Counted from the stretch's first letter, positions 33,776 to 45,330 are shown. The stretch: DNA of 64,000 nucleotides from Notospermus geniculatus (GCA_002633025.1 NMRB01000021.1:549356-613355); one strand, 5' to 3'. Made by a program: numbers and translations. Notes: generated by a model not told the origin, from the sequence alone.

Positions 33776-36700
33776 ATAAATACATGTACCAATGAAATAC
33801 TGTTAAGCTATGTAGAATAATAGCGTAATGGAGTAGGGGCCTGCTATGACCTGACATTCTGACCATTACTCAGCTGAGAGTCGTCAAACAGCGCATTCAG
33901 CTGGCGATCCTGTTCCTCAAGGCGCCGAGTAGCTGCAATGAAGCTAGCTTTTCAAAGACATGCTTTACAACGATAGCGCCAGTTCTCACCCGCTCGTCGT
34001 GACAGACAAAATTCCAATACGACGACTGCTTTCACGACTGCTAACAACAACAGCTTTTGATACTTTGTCATAATACGCTTGCGTGCCAAGTGATATAGGC
34101 GAGCCTTTTCACTCCATCTATCACCAATAAGCAAGCAATACCGTTGAAACTACATACCAAACATTGGAAAATGAGCGCACGCATCATCTACGCTTACACC
34201 AATTGATTGCAATAATGACAACACAGCGGGTCAGCGTTACTTTCGTCTCGACTATGTATGATTGGAAATGCTTTCGTCAAGCAGGTGTTCTCCAGATTTA
34301 GTGGATCGGGATTCAGCTTGAGCAGCCGATATCGATGTGACAGGTGTTCCGGGGAAAATCCTTCAGAACTGGCGGCCTTGAAAGGATGAAATAAAACGGA
34401 GCGAATGGGCCAGCATCTAAGCCGATGCGACAGTGACCTTTGCTCAGGCTGTTTTGTTGTTCTTCTTCAGGCTCTGAATCATCTTTCGCCGTCAGTTCTT
34501 ACGAGACACTGTCCCGATCAGATGAAGAATTTTAGGAGCAAATTACACCGCTGTAGTTTTTCGGATCCAAGGTGGTGCCATCTTCCTAACATCGACGGTG
34601 CCGATGCCCTTGAGACACCGAAGAGCTACAGACATCTTGTTTTGAAGCGTTAAGCAAGACTAATTCAATGATATCTTCGATATGTTGTTACACAAGGTTT
34701 GTCAAAAAGCGCAATGCATCGCGTTTCTTTGACACGTCCTTTCTGAATAATGTAGTAGCTTAACAACTTGTCCACGATTCTGTACTCAGTTCACGTTCAC
34801 GTTTCCTTAATTCATCGTTCCCCCTGCTCAGTCACCAGCAGCTAATCCTGTCTACGGAACATTGTTTTTCGCCGACGCCTTTTGTAACACATCAAGATGG
34901 AACATGTTTTGAATGGGCAGTCAAAGATTGAACGAAAACAGCTACTTGCCGCGGTTTCTCTCACTTCGTTTGGCAAAAGTGATGATGATTTGCTAAGTCG
35001 TTGAGAATGGAAATATTTCATTAAAATGGCAGTAGTTCACTCATATTTCCCTGCAGACTCCATAATAGCTTATTCATCTGTTGATTACATACGGCCTTGA
35101 TTCTTTGGCACGCCCATGTTTTCCTTAGAGACAAAAGTTCGTTTCGAATTCGCAACATAGTGATTGCATGGAAGATGTTGTACTCAAGACCTCAAGGGAT
35201 CTTAATATCATGCCCTTCAATGCTGAGCAAGCGAGGGAGATAGCGCGTCTCGTGCCCTGAATTCGTCCACTGGCAGCCTCCATGCGCGCAATAGCAAGTT
35301 CGAGTCGCCCAGACCCATTGGTGGCCTCCTGACTTGGCAACTGACTACGGAATACATTTGACTTCAGTGATACCAAACCGATATGCAACACGATTCCCAC
35401 AGCTGAGGGAAAGTCACAGGCAAATATGACTCCATCTTTCACGTTGTATAGGGAAATTGACACATGACTCTTCCAGCCGGGCATGTGCGCCTCTTGGCTC
35501 TGATGACAATCTGTTCACGGACAAACGTACTAAGCATAAATTGATTACAATATACCTACATGTATAGGTCACTTTTGCTCCTGGGAATTATAAATTCAGC
35601 ACTGCTGCGCGGCAAAATCTATGCCTACACGTGCAAGCCTACTTTTAATGCCCGATTCGACATTGCTTGAATCCGTCTAGTAAATTTTCATTGTAGTCAT
35701 ACATGCAACTACGAAAACCCCAGTGAACTCTCAAAATGTTGTGAACCAGTTCATTCACCGTGAACGTCATGGTACACAAAGATGTCACGTCTTCTTCGCG
35801 AAAAATATCAAAACACAACATTGCCGCTTCTCTTTGTAAAGGTCGGCTTGGCATCCAAGTTGATGATCAGCGAAGAAATTTGATTACCATCCCTGATGGA
35901 ATATCCGTAGGAGTAGTGTTAAAGGATCCTTTGTAATTGCCGAAGTGACTCCACAGCTTGCGGAACACTAATGCTTCATTGGTTTATTACGGTAGTGATA
36001 TACATCTCCGCTTTATCAAGTGAATCGGGCAAACGCTGCGAAATTCTATTATCTTGTGGAGGTTCGACTCCGGTTGTTCAGGGCAAACTGCGGACGGTTC
36101 CAGTGACCTCTGGGTCACCGACGTATGATTGCGATGCAAATTTCCCCGCTTTAGAACTCAAATAACAGGCGAGTAATTTGCATAATCAAATCACGTTTAT
36201 CAAGAGCGTATACGATAAAGCAGTTAATGGCCTAATTGAGTTTTCTTAATATTCAATATGACATTTTCATGAGTGAAAATATTGTCCATAACTGGCGCCA
36301 GTTTTGCTGTGTTATCGTTGAGTTTGTCGAAGTGATATTCAGAAGTTATATTGGAATATCGATAAATAATTTGGTAGTATTGGAATCATGGTGACCACTG
36401 CCAATCATGGTCTTCCTCGGGATTATGTCCCTGGTTTATCGGCTTGTTATCTCTCTCCCAGATATTGTCAGACACCATTAAGATCGATTTCACGACAGCG
36501 CTTTGCCAATTATGCAATTTAGACCGTTTTGCCCACACGGCTCCGACATCTTCGCTTCCACAGATCTGTCCGTGCACCAGGAAATGACACCGATCAACTG
36601 GAATCTTCGGGTAAAGTTGTGATTCCATTCCTTTCAATTCGAGGAATGTTAGACCAACCGGTATACCCTCTTAAAATTGAAGCTTGCAGTTGATTAGCTC

Positions 36701-37013
36701 GGTGAAATAGACCGAACAAATTAAATTGGGTTCCTAGTTTAACCTAATCAGCATCACAGGTAGCTACTTCAGCACGGTGGACTTTTTCGCAAGTTTGCTA
36801 ATTTGCTTGCCTTGAGGTTGTGCTGAATTCGTACCGACGAATGCGTTCGTGGCAACAGCGCTGTGCAATCGGATTAAATATGTCTTTTTAAGTGCACCGT
36901 CCAGGAATACATTTCAAGTCTGCTCTGGTGAAACTTTGCAAATGATGCTATTCTTCTTACTGTTTCTTCAGTTTTAACCTAGGGCCTACCGTGGACTTCG
37001 TTAAACACACACG
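33776..37013. other. Non-coding, unrecognised frames only
   Basis: Chance-length frames include minus 35125-35484 (119 codons), minus 35645-35854 and minus 36386-36637. Their composition is not implausible for protein, but none shows a domain or splice context I can defend. A tRNA B-box-like GGTTCGACTCC at about 36060 lacks the rest of a tRNA. No repeats recognised. Confidence 0.35.
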
Positions 37014-37168
37014 TTAAGGCCAATTCAGACTTTGCGTTAGTGCGCTTTGCGCTTGTCAGTTTCCTATGTGAGTGCGTGGTACAAAAGGTAATTTTATTAT
37101 TGGTACCACACATCATAGGGAACGCAGAAGCGCAAAGCGCAAAACGGAGAAGTATGAATCTACCCTTA
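37014..37168. mobile_element. MITE, ~149 bp, TTA target duplication
   Basis: The element (about 37017-37165) has left end AGGCCAATTCAGACTTTGCG and right end AGTATGAATCTACCC, imperfectly inverted. The inner arms GCGCTTTGCGCTT and AAGCGCAAAGCGC match well, and GTGGTAC and GGTACCAC close on a ~25-nt AT-rich loop. TTA flanks both sides. Non-autonomous, PIF/Harbinger-like by target site only. Confidence 0.7.
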
Positions 37169-38352
37169 GTCTTCGCTCAAACGTCATGCACCTGGTGCGT
37201 ACATAAAACATCTCTCCTAGCCCCAACCAGTCTTCCCCTTTTTCCAGAATTCTTTTCGAAGTTCATTATATCCTATAGTTGCCGCCAGCGTTCTTAACGA
37301 CGAACGAGGTGAACGTTCGATAACCAAGAGAACATTTCAAAATCGTAAAACATCAATTAGACCCATCCAGCGGAGAAAAATCTTGCCAAATGTCGTGATT
37401 TGCTTATTGATCTGTGAAGAGAAGTTTTAGCCCCAGTCTCAAGTAGGAGTAGAAGATCAGAGGTCGTGGGGTGAGCCGGCTTAATGGATTTTCGTATACC
37501 GATTCATTAGGCTCTACCGTGACGTTCACGATGTTTCAAGTAATTATTCATAACATCATTTACTCAAGTTAAATGAAAGATGATGGGAGTTATTAAACTT
37601 CTGTACTTGGAGATGACTTGTTGATATGACGAGACTGAGTTGCTGGAGTGGTTTCAATATACTGAATATTAACATCACTCTTAATGAGTGCTTGCTTGTC
37701 AAAGTGTCTATTCAATATACATGTACATTGTACACACCAACGGGCAGATAACGACGTGCTAACCACTTAAATACCGTTACCTAACTGGTGAAATCAAGCT
37801 CATAATGGTTTCACCACAAGCTCTCAGGATGCGCGAAGAAAAAAGCAACATTTAAACATTTATCACAATCCCTGACACACTAAATGCCGATCAAAGCTTT
37901 CAGCATTCCATTATTTTACAATTCACGGTGCTATTAGTCAAATATTCTGACAGGCCCAATCAAATATTCAAATGCACATTACGCGCCGATGCCCATGGGG
38001 CCCGTACAGTGCATGATCCTGATGAACGAGGTCATTTTTTACTTCCTCCAATGCATCATCGCTCCTGCAAGCAGAAATTCATTTCATTATCAATTTTCTT
38101 CTCAGGTTCCTTGCACCGTTTGTTCTAATTTAGGGCACGTGACCTTATAGAAGAAACCGACTGCATCAGTCAATTTCTTTACAAGATAAACTCGCCATGA
38201 TCTGCGATGAAGTCTTCTCCTCCGGGACATTCGATCTCAAATATCGCACAACCAAGCCCGATCTCTGCACTCTTATGTGAGGCAAAATGGGTTATGCGAT
38301 AGAAAGCAAGTAAAACCCAAAGCAAATGAAACAAGAATCGAGAATTTTTGAG
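37169..38352. other. Non-coding, nothing recognised
   Basis: Unique sequence with TACATGTAC near 37717. No gene or repeat seen. Confidence 0.4.
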
Positions 38353-38623
38353 AGACTGCGATTACATAGAACTACACAGTAGCCTACACGGACACCCCGG
38401 TTAACAATAGGGAGTTTTCGCAAAGCCCCCGAAACGTCAATGCGAACGCCAAGCCCATTGTTCGATGCCACGAAGAGAGCACCGAACAAAAGGACAGACG
38501 TTCGCGTTGGCGTTTCGGGAGCTTTGGGAAAACTCTGTAATGGCTTCATGATCGCGAACCGTTGTGAAGCCTTTGTTAACCTGCGTGTCTGTGTTACCGT
38601 ATAGCTCTATGTAATCGTACCCA
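38353..38623. mobile_element. MITE family B, copy 3, split by family A
   Basis: The left end ACTGCGATTACATAGAACT mirrors AGCTCTATGTAATCGTAC at the right. Inside are CACCCCGGTTAACAA on the left of the insertion and TGGCTTCATGATCGCGAAC, GTGAAGCCTTTGTTAACC on the right. A family A MITE sits at the AACAA/TGGCTTC junction. The equivalent site in copy 1 at 29.3 kb is uninterrupted. Confidence 0.8.
38408..38539. mobile_element. MITE family A, copy 2, nested in family B
   Basis: The element is 38410-38537 with ends GGGAGTTTTCGCAAAGCCCC and CTTTGGGAAAACTCTG, more decayed on the right. TA flanks both sides. If instead AAT is taken as the duplication, removing one copy restores AACAATGGCTTC exactly as seen in family B copy 1. 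The target-site assignment is therefore ambiguous (2-bp TA or 3-bp AAT). It inserted after family B. Confidence 0.85.
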
Positions 38624-39528
38624 CAGATCCAAAGGAATGAGCGTGAAATCTGAGCCATATAACTTGCCCGAGCATTCTGTTCACGCAGTGTTGTGACACC
38701 ATCCATCTCGCTTTCCTGTAGCACGTCTCCTATTCTGAGCACATCGAAGGGCTTGGAAGCAGCTCTGATTGAGTGTCAATAAATCTACAAAACCACGCTT
38801 TTGGTCGATTCTGATCAGGCGAAGTGGAGGGCAAAGCTCACATGAGATTCAATAGCCAATGTTGATTGATGCAAGTACGACAAGTTGTTGTAAATGAGCA
38901 ATCGATCGATGCTTTGTGGAGAGTCTGGCCAAGGTTTCCGCGTGAGAGATTGAGAATCGAAATTCACAGCGGGCCAAAATTTCCGATACTATTTCCCTTC
39001 TCGATATATTGAAGAGAGGAAATCATACGGGGCAACAGCAGTTCTCACCGAGTTACAAGTTTTGTCATTACAACTTCCTTCAACTGGAAGAGTGTATTGT
39101 TGAAAGCGTTTTCTAACGTGATTAACATCACAAAGGAAATAGCAATGACGTTTTTAACTCTCAAAGAACCTTCAACTTTTTCAATTATTTCTGACGTTTT
39201 TGAAATTGAATAGATCTTCAGAAAGCATGATGCACCTGCTCTCTCTCTTTAGAGCAGTTTCCGCGTCTGAAATAGATCGAAGTAATCACGAGATACGACA
39301 GTCGCCTTCTCAATGATTCTAAATCGCTGTATTGTTATCGTGAAAGCCTGCACAGGGTTCAGTTTGTTATTTTATTAGATCTTTTTGAAATTTTCGTGTT
39401 TGCTTATCATTCTCCGAGGGAAATCTGTTGGATATAAAAGGATGAATATCCTTCGACATACTTTTAATAAATTTGCACCTCCTCCGCCACGGTCATATCC
39501 GTGGAGTCAGCTGTGTGCATTACTATTA
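38624..39528. other. Non-coding, nothing recognised
   Basis: AT-rich unique sequence without notable frames. No gene or repeat seen. Confidence 0.4.
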
Positions 39529-39685
39529 TAGATGAGATTCGCTAGCAGCCATCTTACCAAAATTAGGTCATCGTCATGGGGATTTCCCCTTGGGGATGGG
39601 AGAACCAATCATATGTCACTCTGGAAGAATATCCCCAATGCGATGACCTAATTTTGGCAAGATGGCTGCTTGCGAAACTCATCTA
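39529..39685. mobile_element. MITE family F, 153 bp, YY1-like ends
   Basis: The element (39531-39683) begins GATGAGATTCGCTAGCAGCC and continues ATCTTACCAAAATTAGGTCATCG. The right arm is the inverted copy CGATGACCTAATTTTGGCAA then GATGGCTGCTTGCGAAACTC. The arms are about 45 bp with three or four differences. TA flanks both ends. The right arm contains CAAGATGGC, the core YY1 word, and the left arm has GCCATCTTA. Non-coding. Confidence 0.88.
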
Positions 39686-40112
39686 TTGCGGCCGAAACCA
39701 CCGAAAATTGCAATATACGCAGATACATGTACAATGTACTAGTAACTGATTTAGTGACTCTTTTGCAATAACGTGTCAACCGCTTTGAAAACTGACCGGG
39801 CTGCACAGCCTCTGAGATGGTAAGACAGGCTACAGTGCTTTAGTACATCAACACTACCAAAATGATTTTTTTAATGTGATGCCAATATCAACAGCTGTCG
39901 AGACACGCGCTATTTTATGAGATTCGTATGTATGTATGTGTTTCATTGATCTCAGGGGAATGCAAACAAGTACACATCGCTGTTGAATATGGGCTCGCTG
40001 CATATGAGACAGTATTTTTTAACCCATCTTCCGCGTATCTGCGGTAAAAAAGGATCATACTGCATGCGAACGGTATGATCGGAAATGGCACCATTAACTG
40101 AGTAAAGGGGCT

Positions 40113-40208
40113 GGGACCTTATTGCTGATAGTGAACAATAGGTTGTCCGCAAAAGGACAATAGTTTGCGCACTCCCGTAAGTTACGGGAGCTTCGTGAAT
40201 AAGGTCCC
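40113..40208. repeat. T-shaped three-stem palindrome
   Basis: The outer stem GGGACCTTATT (40113-40123) pairs with AATAAGGTCCC (40198-40208). It encloses two further hairpins: TTGTCC/GGACAA (40143-40148, 40155-40160) and CTCCCGTAA/TTACGGGAG (40172-40180, 40182-40190, 1-nt loop). All three stems are perfect. It could be a minimal MITE, an element terminus or a structured RNA. No second copy here. Confidence 0.6.
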
Positions 40209-40312
40209 TGGAAACTTAAGGAATAAAACAGCACAGAGTCACCCATGGGACAATTGTCAGAATAGCCGTGTCTTTTGTCACTATACCTCCACGATTGTGT
40301 AAGGAAAGGAAA

Positions 40313-40347
40313 TTCAAGATGGCCCCCGCGGCAGTCATCTTGGTGAA
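40313..40347. promoter_or_regulatory. Inverted pair of YY1-like motifs
   Basis: TTCAAGATGGC (40313-40323) and CATCTTGGTGAA (40336-40347) form a dyad around a GC-rich CCCCGCGGCAGT spacer. CAAGATGGC is the conserved core of YY1 sites in animals. The GC-rich pocket could mark a small promoter. No transcript evidence. Confidence 0.3.
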
Positions 40348-40486
40348 CTGACAATAAAAGCGTGATCCTTGGTGGTCGATCTCTTTCAGCGTTGCTAATT
40401 ATACCAGAGCGTTGTTTTTTTAGTTTTCAGCCAAAGAATCTTAGATCTTTATCAACGAAACTGTATTCGAGTGTCCGCGTATACAT

Positions 40487-40618
40487 TAGGGAGTTTTCGC
40501 AAAGCCCCCGAAACGCCAACGCGAACGCCAAACCCATTGTTCGATGCTACGAAAAGACCATCGAACAAAAGGATAGACGTTCCCGTTGGCGTTTCGGGGG
40601 CTTTGCGAAAACTCCCTA
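40487..40618. mobile_element. MITE family A, copy 3
   Basis: The element is 40489-40616, the best-preserved copy: GGGAGTTTTCGCAAAGCCCC and its perfect mirror GGGGCTTTGCGAAAACTCCC, with TA on both sides. The flanks (GTGTCCGCGTATAC before, ATTCTATGTAAACGTGGCCT after) resemble the right end of family B. This copy too may therefore sit in a family B remnant, as copy 2 does. Confidence 0.9.
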
Positions 40619-41055
40619 GTATATAATTCTATGTAAACGTGGCCTAAGGAACATTGCATAAATGCATGTGAAGGAAACTGTGGCCGATTGTTGAGATCAA
40701 ATATTAGGACTTGCATGCAACAGTTCCTGGATTAAGCATTTATTTAATGCAGCATGCCATAGTAGAATGCCGTGAACGGCTGAATTACTAGGCCCATAGG
40801 CTACCCAATTATTTTCGTATCTCACCCTTGATGTAGGGCCTGAATACTTCAACCATTTCTTACGAATGTTGTCTTCCAGCTCCACCTCTAATGAACACTG
40901 CACTTTCTTCTTCCTCTAGATGTAGCCCACACGTCCATGTGATAGCTAGTCAACACCAACTCTTCTCTCACTCTATGCATACATTGTATGTACCTAAATG
41001 CCCTATCTCGCTATCTCGTGCACAATATTCACCTAATTTGTTCATTTTTCTGCAG
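40619..41055. other. Non-coding, possibly intron or upstream sequence
   Basis: Pyrimidine-rich toward its right end (TTGTTCATTTTTCTGCAG), which could serve as the acceptor of the candidate exon at 41056. Otherwise nothing recognised. Confidence 0.35.
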
Positions 41056-41130
41056 CCCCCAAAGCCAGTTAAAGGAACTGCCAGGTACCCATGGTGTGCT
41101 ATCTGGAACTCTAGCCCAGAACTGCTCAAG
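41056..41130 (+). CDS. Candidate internal exon (25 codons), unidentified
   Basis: A 75-bp frame reading PPKPVKGTARYPWCAIWNSS then PELLK. It is preceded by a pyrimidine tract ending TTTTTCTGCAG and followed by AAG/GTAGGA, both good splice-site matches. Length is a multiple of three and the phase is 0 at both ends. The next candidate exon (41493) starts in the matching phase. I cannot name the family. A chance acceptor-donor pair this far apart is common, so the main support is the quality of both sites plus frame continuity. Confidence 0.3.
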
Positions 41131-41492
41131 GTAGGAACCAGTTATGAAGCCCCGGTATTTCGTGCGGTTCCTCTTTTTGGCAATTTTGTTCAATTTATGT
41201 TAACTTATCGATCAACATTCATTTCCGAATAACATCAAATTCCATGCCTTTTGAGAAAGAATTCTCAAGACATCAGTTTGATTCCATCACCTTAGAAGTT
41301 GAGTATTTCAGTTTGTAAGTTGATGGATTAACTGCCGTCGAAAAACTGCCATGACTTTTGTAGTTCAACCCCGACCCCAGCATCCTACTGTAAAATTCGC
41401 CGCACATACCACAGCTTTTCAGCGCCAAACACCTTCTTCTAATTACGTTACTCATTCTTTTATTTTAATTTCGCTTTCTGTTCCTGTTTCAG
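41131..41492. other. Possible intron between the two candidate exons
   Basis: Starts GTAGGAAC and ends TGTTTCAG, 362 bp. If the exons are real this is the intron. Otherwise it is unremarkable non-coding DNA. Confidence 0.25.
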
Positions 41493-41714
41493 AAGTATTT
41501 CCTGTTGAAGATGTCTGACGTGTGCAACGCTTTCTGCACTCATTTTCTGGTTGAACTATTCATTTGGTGTGTTCGTTTACTCGTTCGTTTGGTCAGGGAC
41601 TTCTCTTTCGTTGACACGACTGCAGCGTATGTGTCAACGGTTAAACCAGAGAAAAGTGCAATGCACGAAGCGCACCTCACCGGAGCGCCACGAAAACCTC
41701 CCGAAAGGGCCTAG
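41493..41714 (+). CDS. Candidate following exon with stop, hydrophobic segment
   Basis: Begins after TTCTGTTCCTGTTTCAG and reads in phase from the previous candidate: KYFLLKMSDVCNAFCTHFLV, a hydrophobic run ELFIWCVRLLVRLV, then a polar tail ending KPPERA and TAG at 41712-41714. The hydrophobic run of about 20 residues could be a membrane segment. The exon might end earlier at an internal donor. No family recognised, and no other exon of such a gene was found. Confidence 0.22.
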   Translation, partial: KYFLLKMSDVCNAFCTHFLVELFIWCVRLLVRLVRDFSFVDTTAAYVSTVKPEKSAMHEAHLTGAPRKPPERA

Positions 41715-42687
41715 CACGCAGCGAAGCTATGCACTGCAATGTGTTGGCTGCTGCATTATAGGTTTTTTCGTCCACAGATTTTCCCCCCAGTATAAAGAGA
41801 AGGTTTGTCCACTGACCTGAGCTTAGTATGGAACTGGAGTGCGTGATAACACGGCCTTCTCTTGGAACAGTTTTTAAATGTTTTGGTTCCGTATTAGAAA
41901 GAATCAACCAAATGCACAGTTACTGTATGCTTCTCTTTCCGCACTTACGACTTAACTTGCTGATATTCTTGTGTTTTCTGTGATTGTGTTCGTAGGTAAC
42001 ATACATAGCACGCACCTAACGACGTATGTTACCCAACTGTGCACTTCATACCAAATTAAATAAATTGAAATTTTTTGTATCTTGTCGAACCAGGTGGTCA
42101 CATGGCCATCAGCTAAATTAACGTAAAAAAGAGGTACATGCACATCATCCGTGTACAGTCAACTACATGTACTAAAAACTAGCACCACTGACCTTTCTGC
42201 ATGCATACTCTTCTATTTTAAAATTATATACTAACTTATTAATCTTACTTTTTATGTGTCGCCGGGCATTTTGCATTCTCGTGTTTTAAACATCTATTTT
42301 CCTTGCATTTCTAGTTATCTAGCTAGTGTGGTGTGTATCATGTCATTATTGCAGGTATAGCATGTATAGAACACCATCACAGTCATTCGAGTTGAAGCTG
42401 CTCCCTTTGATCCTGAGTGGGAGATGCTTCCTTTTACCATTGAGGACCGAATCTCCACACTGAAAGACAAGACGCGCTGTTGAAATGAGCCAATAAGACT
42501 TCAATGCCTTAGGCACAATCTTAGGATTGATATCCAATGACTTCTCTCGTGTTGTGTAATCGACCTCGGATGAGGCATCGAATGTCAAACGCCGAGATTG
42601 GTATGACAAAAGACGTTGACATGATAACTTCTGATGAGCGTTACAGCGTATAGAAACGAAGATACGTGCGATGGTGTAAAGTGGCAC
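41715..42687. other. Non-coding, nothing recognised
   Basis: AT-rich, with a TACATGTAC near 42166. Frames on the minus strand (42346-42687) are of chance length. Confidence 0.4.
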
Positions 42688-42821
42688 TGTGTTCCTGTTT
42701 CTTAGTGTTTCCCCTCATTGTATGGGACATTGTAAAACGAGAGTCATAGATTTCTCTAATGAGAAGTCATGGTTTCTCTAGCTGTCTTTTGTTTGGAAAC
42801 ACTGAGATTGTGAGGAACACT
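42688..42821. mobile_element. MITE family I, copy 2
   Basis: The ends TGTGTTCCTGTTTCTTAGTG then TTTCC mirror GGAAACACTGAGATTGTGAG then GAACAC, an arm of about 25 bp with several mismatches. The interior shares TTTCTCTAGCTGTCTTTTGT and GAAGTCATGG with the copy at 8.5 kb. The longer inverted ends here define the family boundaries better than copy 1. Confidence 0.65.
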
Positions 42822-42841
42822 AGAAAACTTTACAACGGAAC

Positions 42842-43159
42842 TAAGGGACCGTCTCAAAAATACCTTGAAGTCAAAGAAATGTAATTTTTTTCACGGGGGG
42901 AGGGAGGGGTGGCTAACTCATGAACTTCATGGTCACCAGTTCACTTCTTGAAAAAAATTGGCTTCATGGAATTGCTAAAAAAATACAGTTGTTTAGTCCC
43001 TTTCTTCTTACCCAACAACTTTAATAAGACTTGTGTAATACCATCCATGAGTGAAGCCAATTAGATGCCGAAATTTCACTTCTGAGGGGGGAAGAGGTCA
43101 AGACAGAAGTGAAAAAATACACTTCTTTGGCTTCAAAGTATTTTTGAGACGGTCCCTAA
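42842..43159. mobile_element. MITE family H, 312 bp, TAA target duplication
   Basis: The element (42845-43156) begins GGGACCGTCTCAAAAATACC and ends TATTTTTGAGACGGTCCC, with TAA on both sides. Just inside the ends, GAAGTCAAAGAA and TTCTTTGGCTTC continue the symmetry. The interior has CACGGGGGGAGGGAGGGG and its weak mirror CTGAGGGGGGAAGAGG in the same orientation. A TAA target with GG-type ends fits PIF/Harbinger. It lies only about 20 bp from the family I element. Confidence 0.88.
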
Positions 43160-44659
43160 GCTTTCTGTCGAGAATTCCATTGGTGTTATTCAATGACGTA
43201 TAGATCTAGTCTTGAAATACGGCCAAACGCCTTTTTCGTCTAGACCTGGCGATGTTCCCCCAAGAGATCATAAAGAGATCATTTGGCGTGACATAGCACA
43301 GTGATCACATTAGTACTTATTACGTCTCTAGCTTTGTCCTCACCTCGCGGATGCTGGTCATGATTGGGCTTCATCACGCCAATGACTCTTGACTTATCAC
43401 CCTGTGTTACGAATTCTCATTACCCTATCGCAAGCTTAATCAGTGATTGTCATGTATTCCCTTTATTATCCCCGTATACGCACCACAAATATACAAGGTT
43501 GATAAGAAGATACTGAGCTTCTTTTCATAAGAATGATTAGAAAAACCTTCGAAATGTTCGTAATTGGTCGGCCTGTGCCCTTCAGGGGTGAACTACAACG
43601 TGATAGATGGAAGCAGAAGTAGACAAAAGCATAAATACTTATAGAAACGAGTGCTTTGTAACAGGATAAAATGGTACATTGAACAGTGTGGCACTTAAAA
43701 AGACTAAAGAAAACATCATTAGATTTTAGCGCGCCAATCTTTAAGCACGTACTGCTTTCCGTGCTTTTACAAGAATCAAATATCGATCTTCAATTCCAGT
43801 ACTTAAGCAATTTAATGAAAGGCACTTTCGATGATGCCATTTTATTTGACAGCGGCACAATTGAGCAAACGCAGCTTTAGAATTCCGTCGATATTCTTTC
43901 TTGCTTTCTTGAGAAGTATTGACGCCGTTTTTTGTGTTCCTTGCGAATTTATCCTTAAAAAACGATGAAATTGTTGAAATAATACTGCTTGGTAGCGGTG
44001 GGCTTTGGTGTTCTCAGACTGATTCTTTAAGAAACCGTCCATTCGCCTGAAGATGAAATGAATCCTTCCATATGCTTTAAGCGTCTTAGTGGCTGGGATT
44101 AGGCGACTTCTTTTCATCATCCAAAAAGAAACATTGGGATTTGGAAAACCAACCCTATTAATCACATCAGCTGCTGCAGGGACCATTCGGATGCTCAGGG
44201 AATGATCTGCTTTAATTCACATCAACCAGTCTTCATTATCCTTTTGGCTTTCTTAGTACAAAAAGACCAGAAATCGGATATGAAATTGCAAGCATTCTGT
44301 GACGTTGTATGGTCTATAAATCTAGTAATATTTTTTTAATAACACAGGTATCAACAATGACAAGCAGCGTTACAATTCATGGGCATCAACAAGGATAGTG
44401 TTTAAGAACATTGATGATTAAATGAAAACACAAAATTTAGAGAAAATACATGGAGGTAAAATAAAACAACCACTGGAAATTACTAAAAATTCCTTATCAA
44501 ATAATAATTTAACGCTAACAACTAACAACCACTAAGTTTATCCTAAACGTAGTGTCTTGTTACATAGGTCTTGCCCATTCGCCTACATCCCACTGTAGAC
44601 CCACATCAAGAAAGGTACAGACATGACAGATCAAGACCATCAGAGCTGCTTGAGGTCGA
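43160..44659. other. Non-coding, unrecognised frames
   Basis: The minus-strand frame 43842-44186 (114 codons) has plausible composition but no domain and is within chance length. No repeats recognised up to the S copy. Confidence 0.35.
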
Positions 44660-44739
44660 GTAGCTTGAAATGGCCTAGCTCTTCCGTACTTACCAGGGCA
44701 AATAATGCTATAGCTTCGGCCCTGATGGAAAAATCTAGT
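44660..44739 (+). repeat. Dispersed repeat family S, copy 4
   Basis: Contains GTAGCTTGAAATGGCC, CTCTTCCGTACTTACCAGGG and GCTTCGGCCCTGATGGAAAA, then ATCTAG followed by T. CAGGGC and GCCCTG can pair as a hairpin about 12 bp before the CTAG end. Same orientation as the other four copies. The sequence left of 44660 may also belong to the family (ACCATCAGAG repeats on both sides), but its limit is unclear. Confidence 0.7.
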
Positions 44740-45059
44740 ACAATACACAGACCATCAGAGTGTAATCCTCTGTGTCAATATGAATGAGGTCATATCATCT
44801 TCCCCTCGTTTCCTCTCGTAATCCTCACAACCTATTCTCTGACTATCGTTTTCCCTTGAGAGGCAGGTGTGTCCTCAAATGGAGCCATCTGCTTCGGGCG
44901 AGACACGCCTTATATTAACTGTCTCGACAAGGAAGAAGTATCGGTAACGATGGCATTGGTAAAGTTGTTTCCTGAACCGCTGCCCTTCTCAACGATTCCT
45001 GCAGACATGGCAGATGTCATTTAGGACAATAACCAAGTTTTTTTCCGTTTTTTTTCCTA

Positions 45060-45330
45060 CAAAATGGTTTTATTGGAACAAAAAAGCAAAGGAGTGTGTA
45101 CAGGGAACCTGGTGACTCGAACCCAAAGAAAGAGAAAGCACATAAATTGACACACAAAATGATGATAAACAGGAAGTCAATTTCCAGAATCTTAGCAAAT
45201 TTTCGACCCCAACCGGGGTTGGGGTCTTCTTCAGGCTGGCAGTTTCAAGTCGAGCTACCAGAAGTGTAATGAGACTCGTGACTCGAATCCAATGGTTTTT
45301 CATATTGACACTAGTGATGCAATACAATGA
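45060..45330 (-). repeat. Retroelement-like 3' region with hammerhead-like core
   Basis: On the minus strand CTGAAGA (45228-45234) is followed by a 9-bp perfect stem GACCCCAAC/GTTGGGGTC (45205-45226) and then GAAA (45201-45204). CTGANGA, a stem, then GAAA is the conserved core of hammerhead ribozymes, which are known in Penelope-like elements and retrozymes. I could not pair stems I and III convincingly, so a catalytic ribozyme is not shown. Downstream the minus strand ends with TTTTTTGTTCCAATAAAACC, including an AATAAA signal, fitting a retroelement 3' end. Confidence 0.35.

Noticed and set aside
36060-36070. Perfect tRNA B-box word GGTTCGACTCC
   Set aside because: No T-stem pairing, anticodon arm or A-box in the expected positions.
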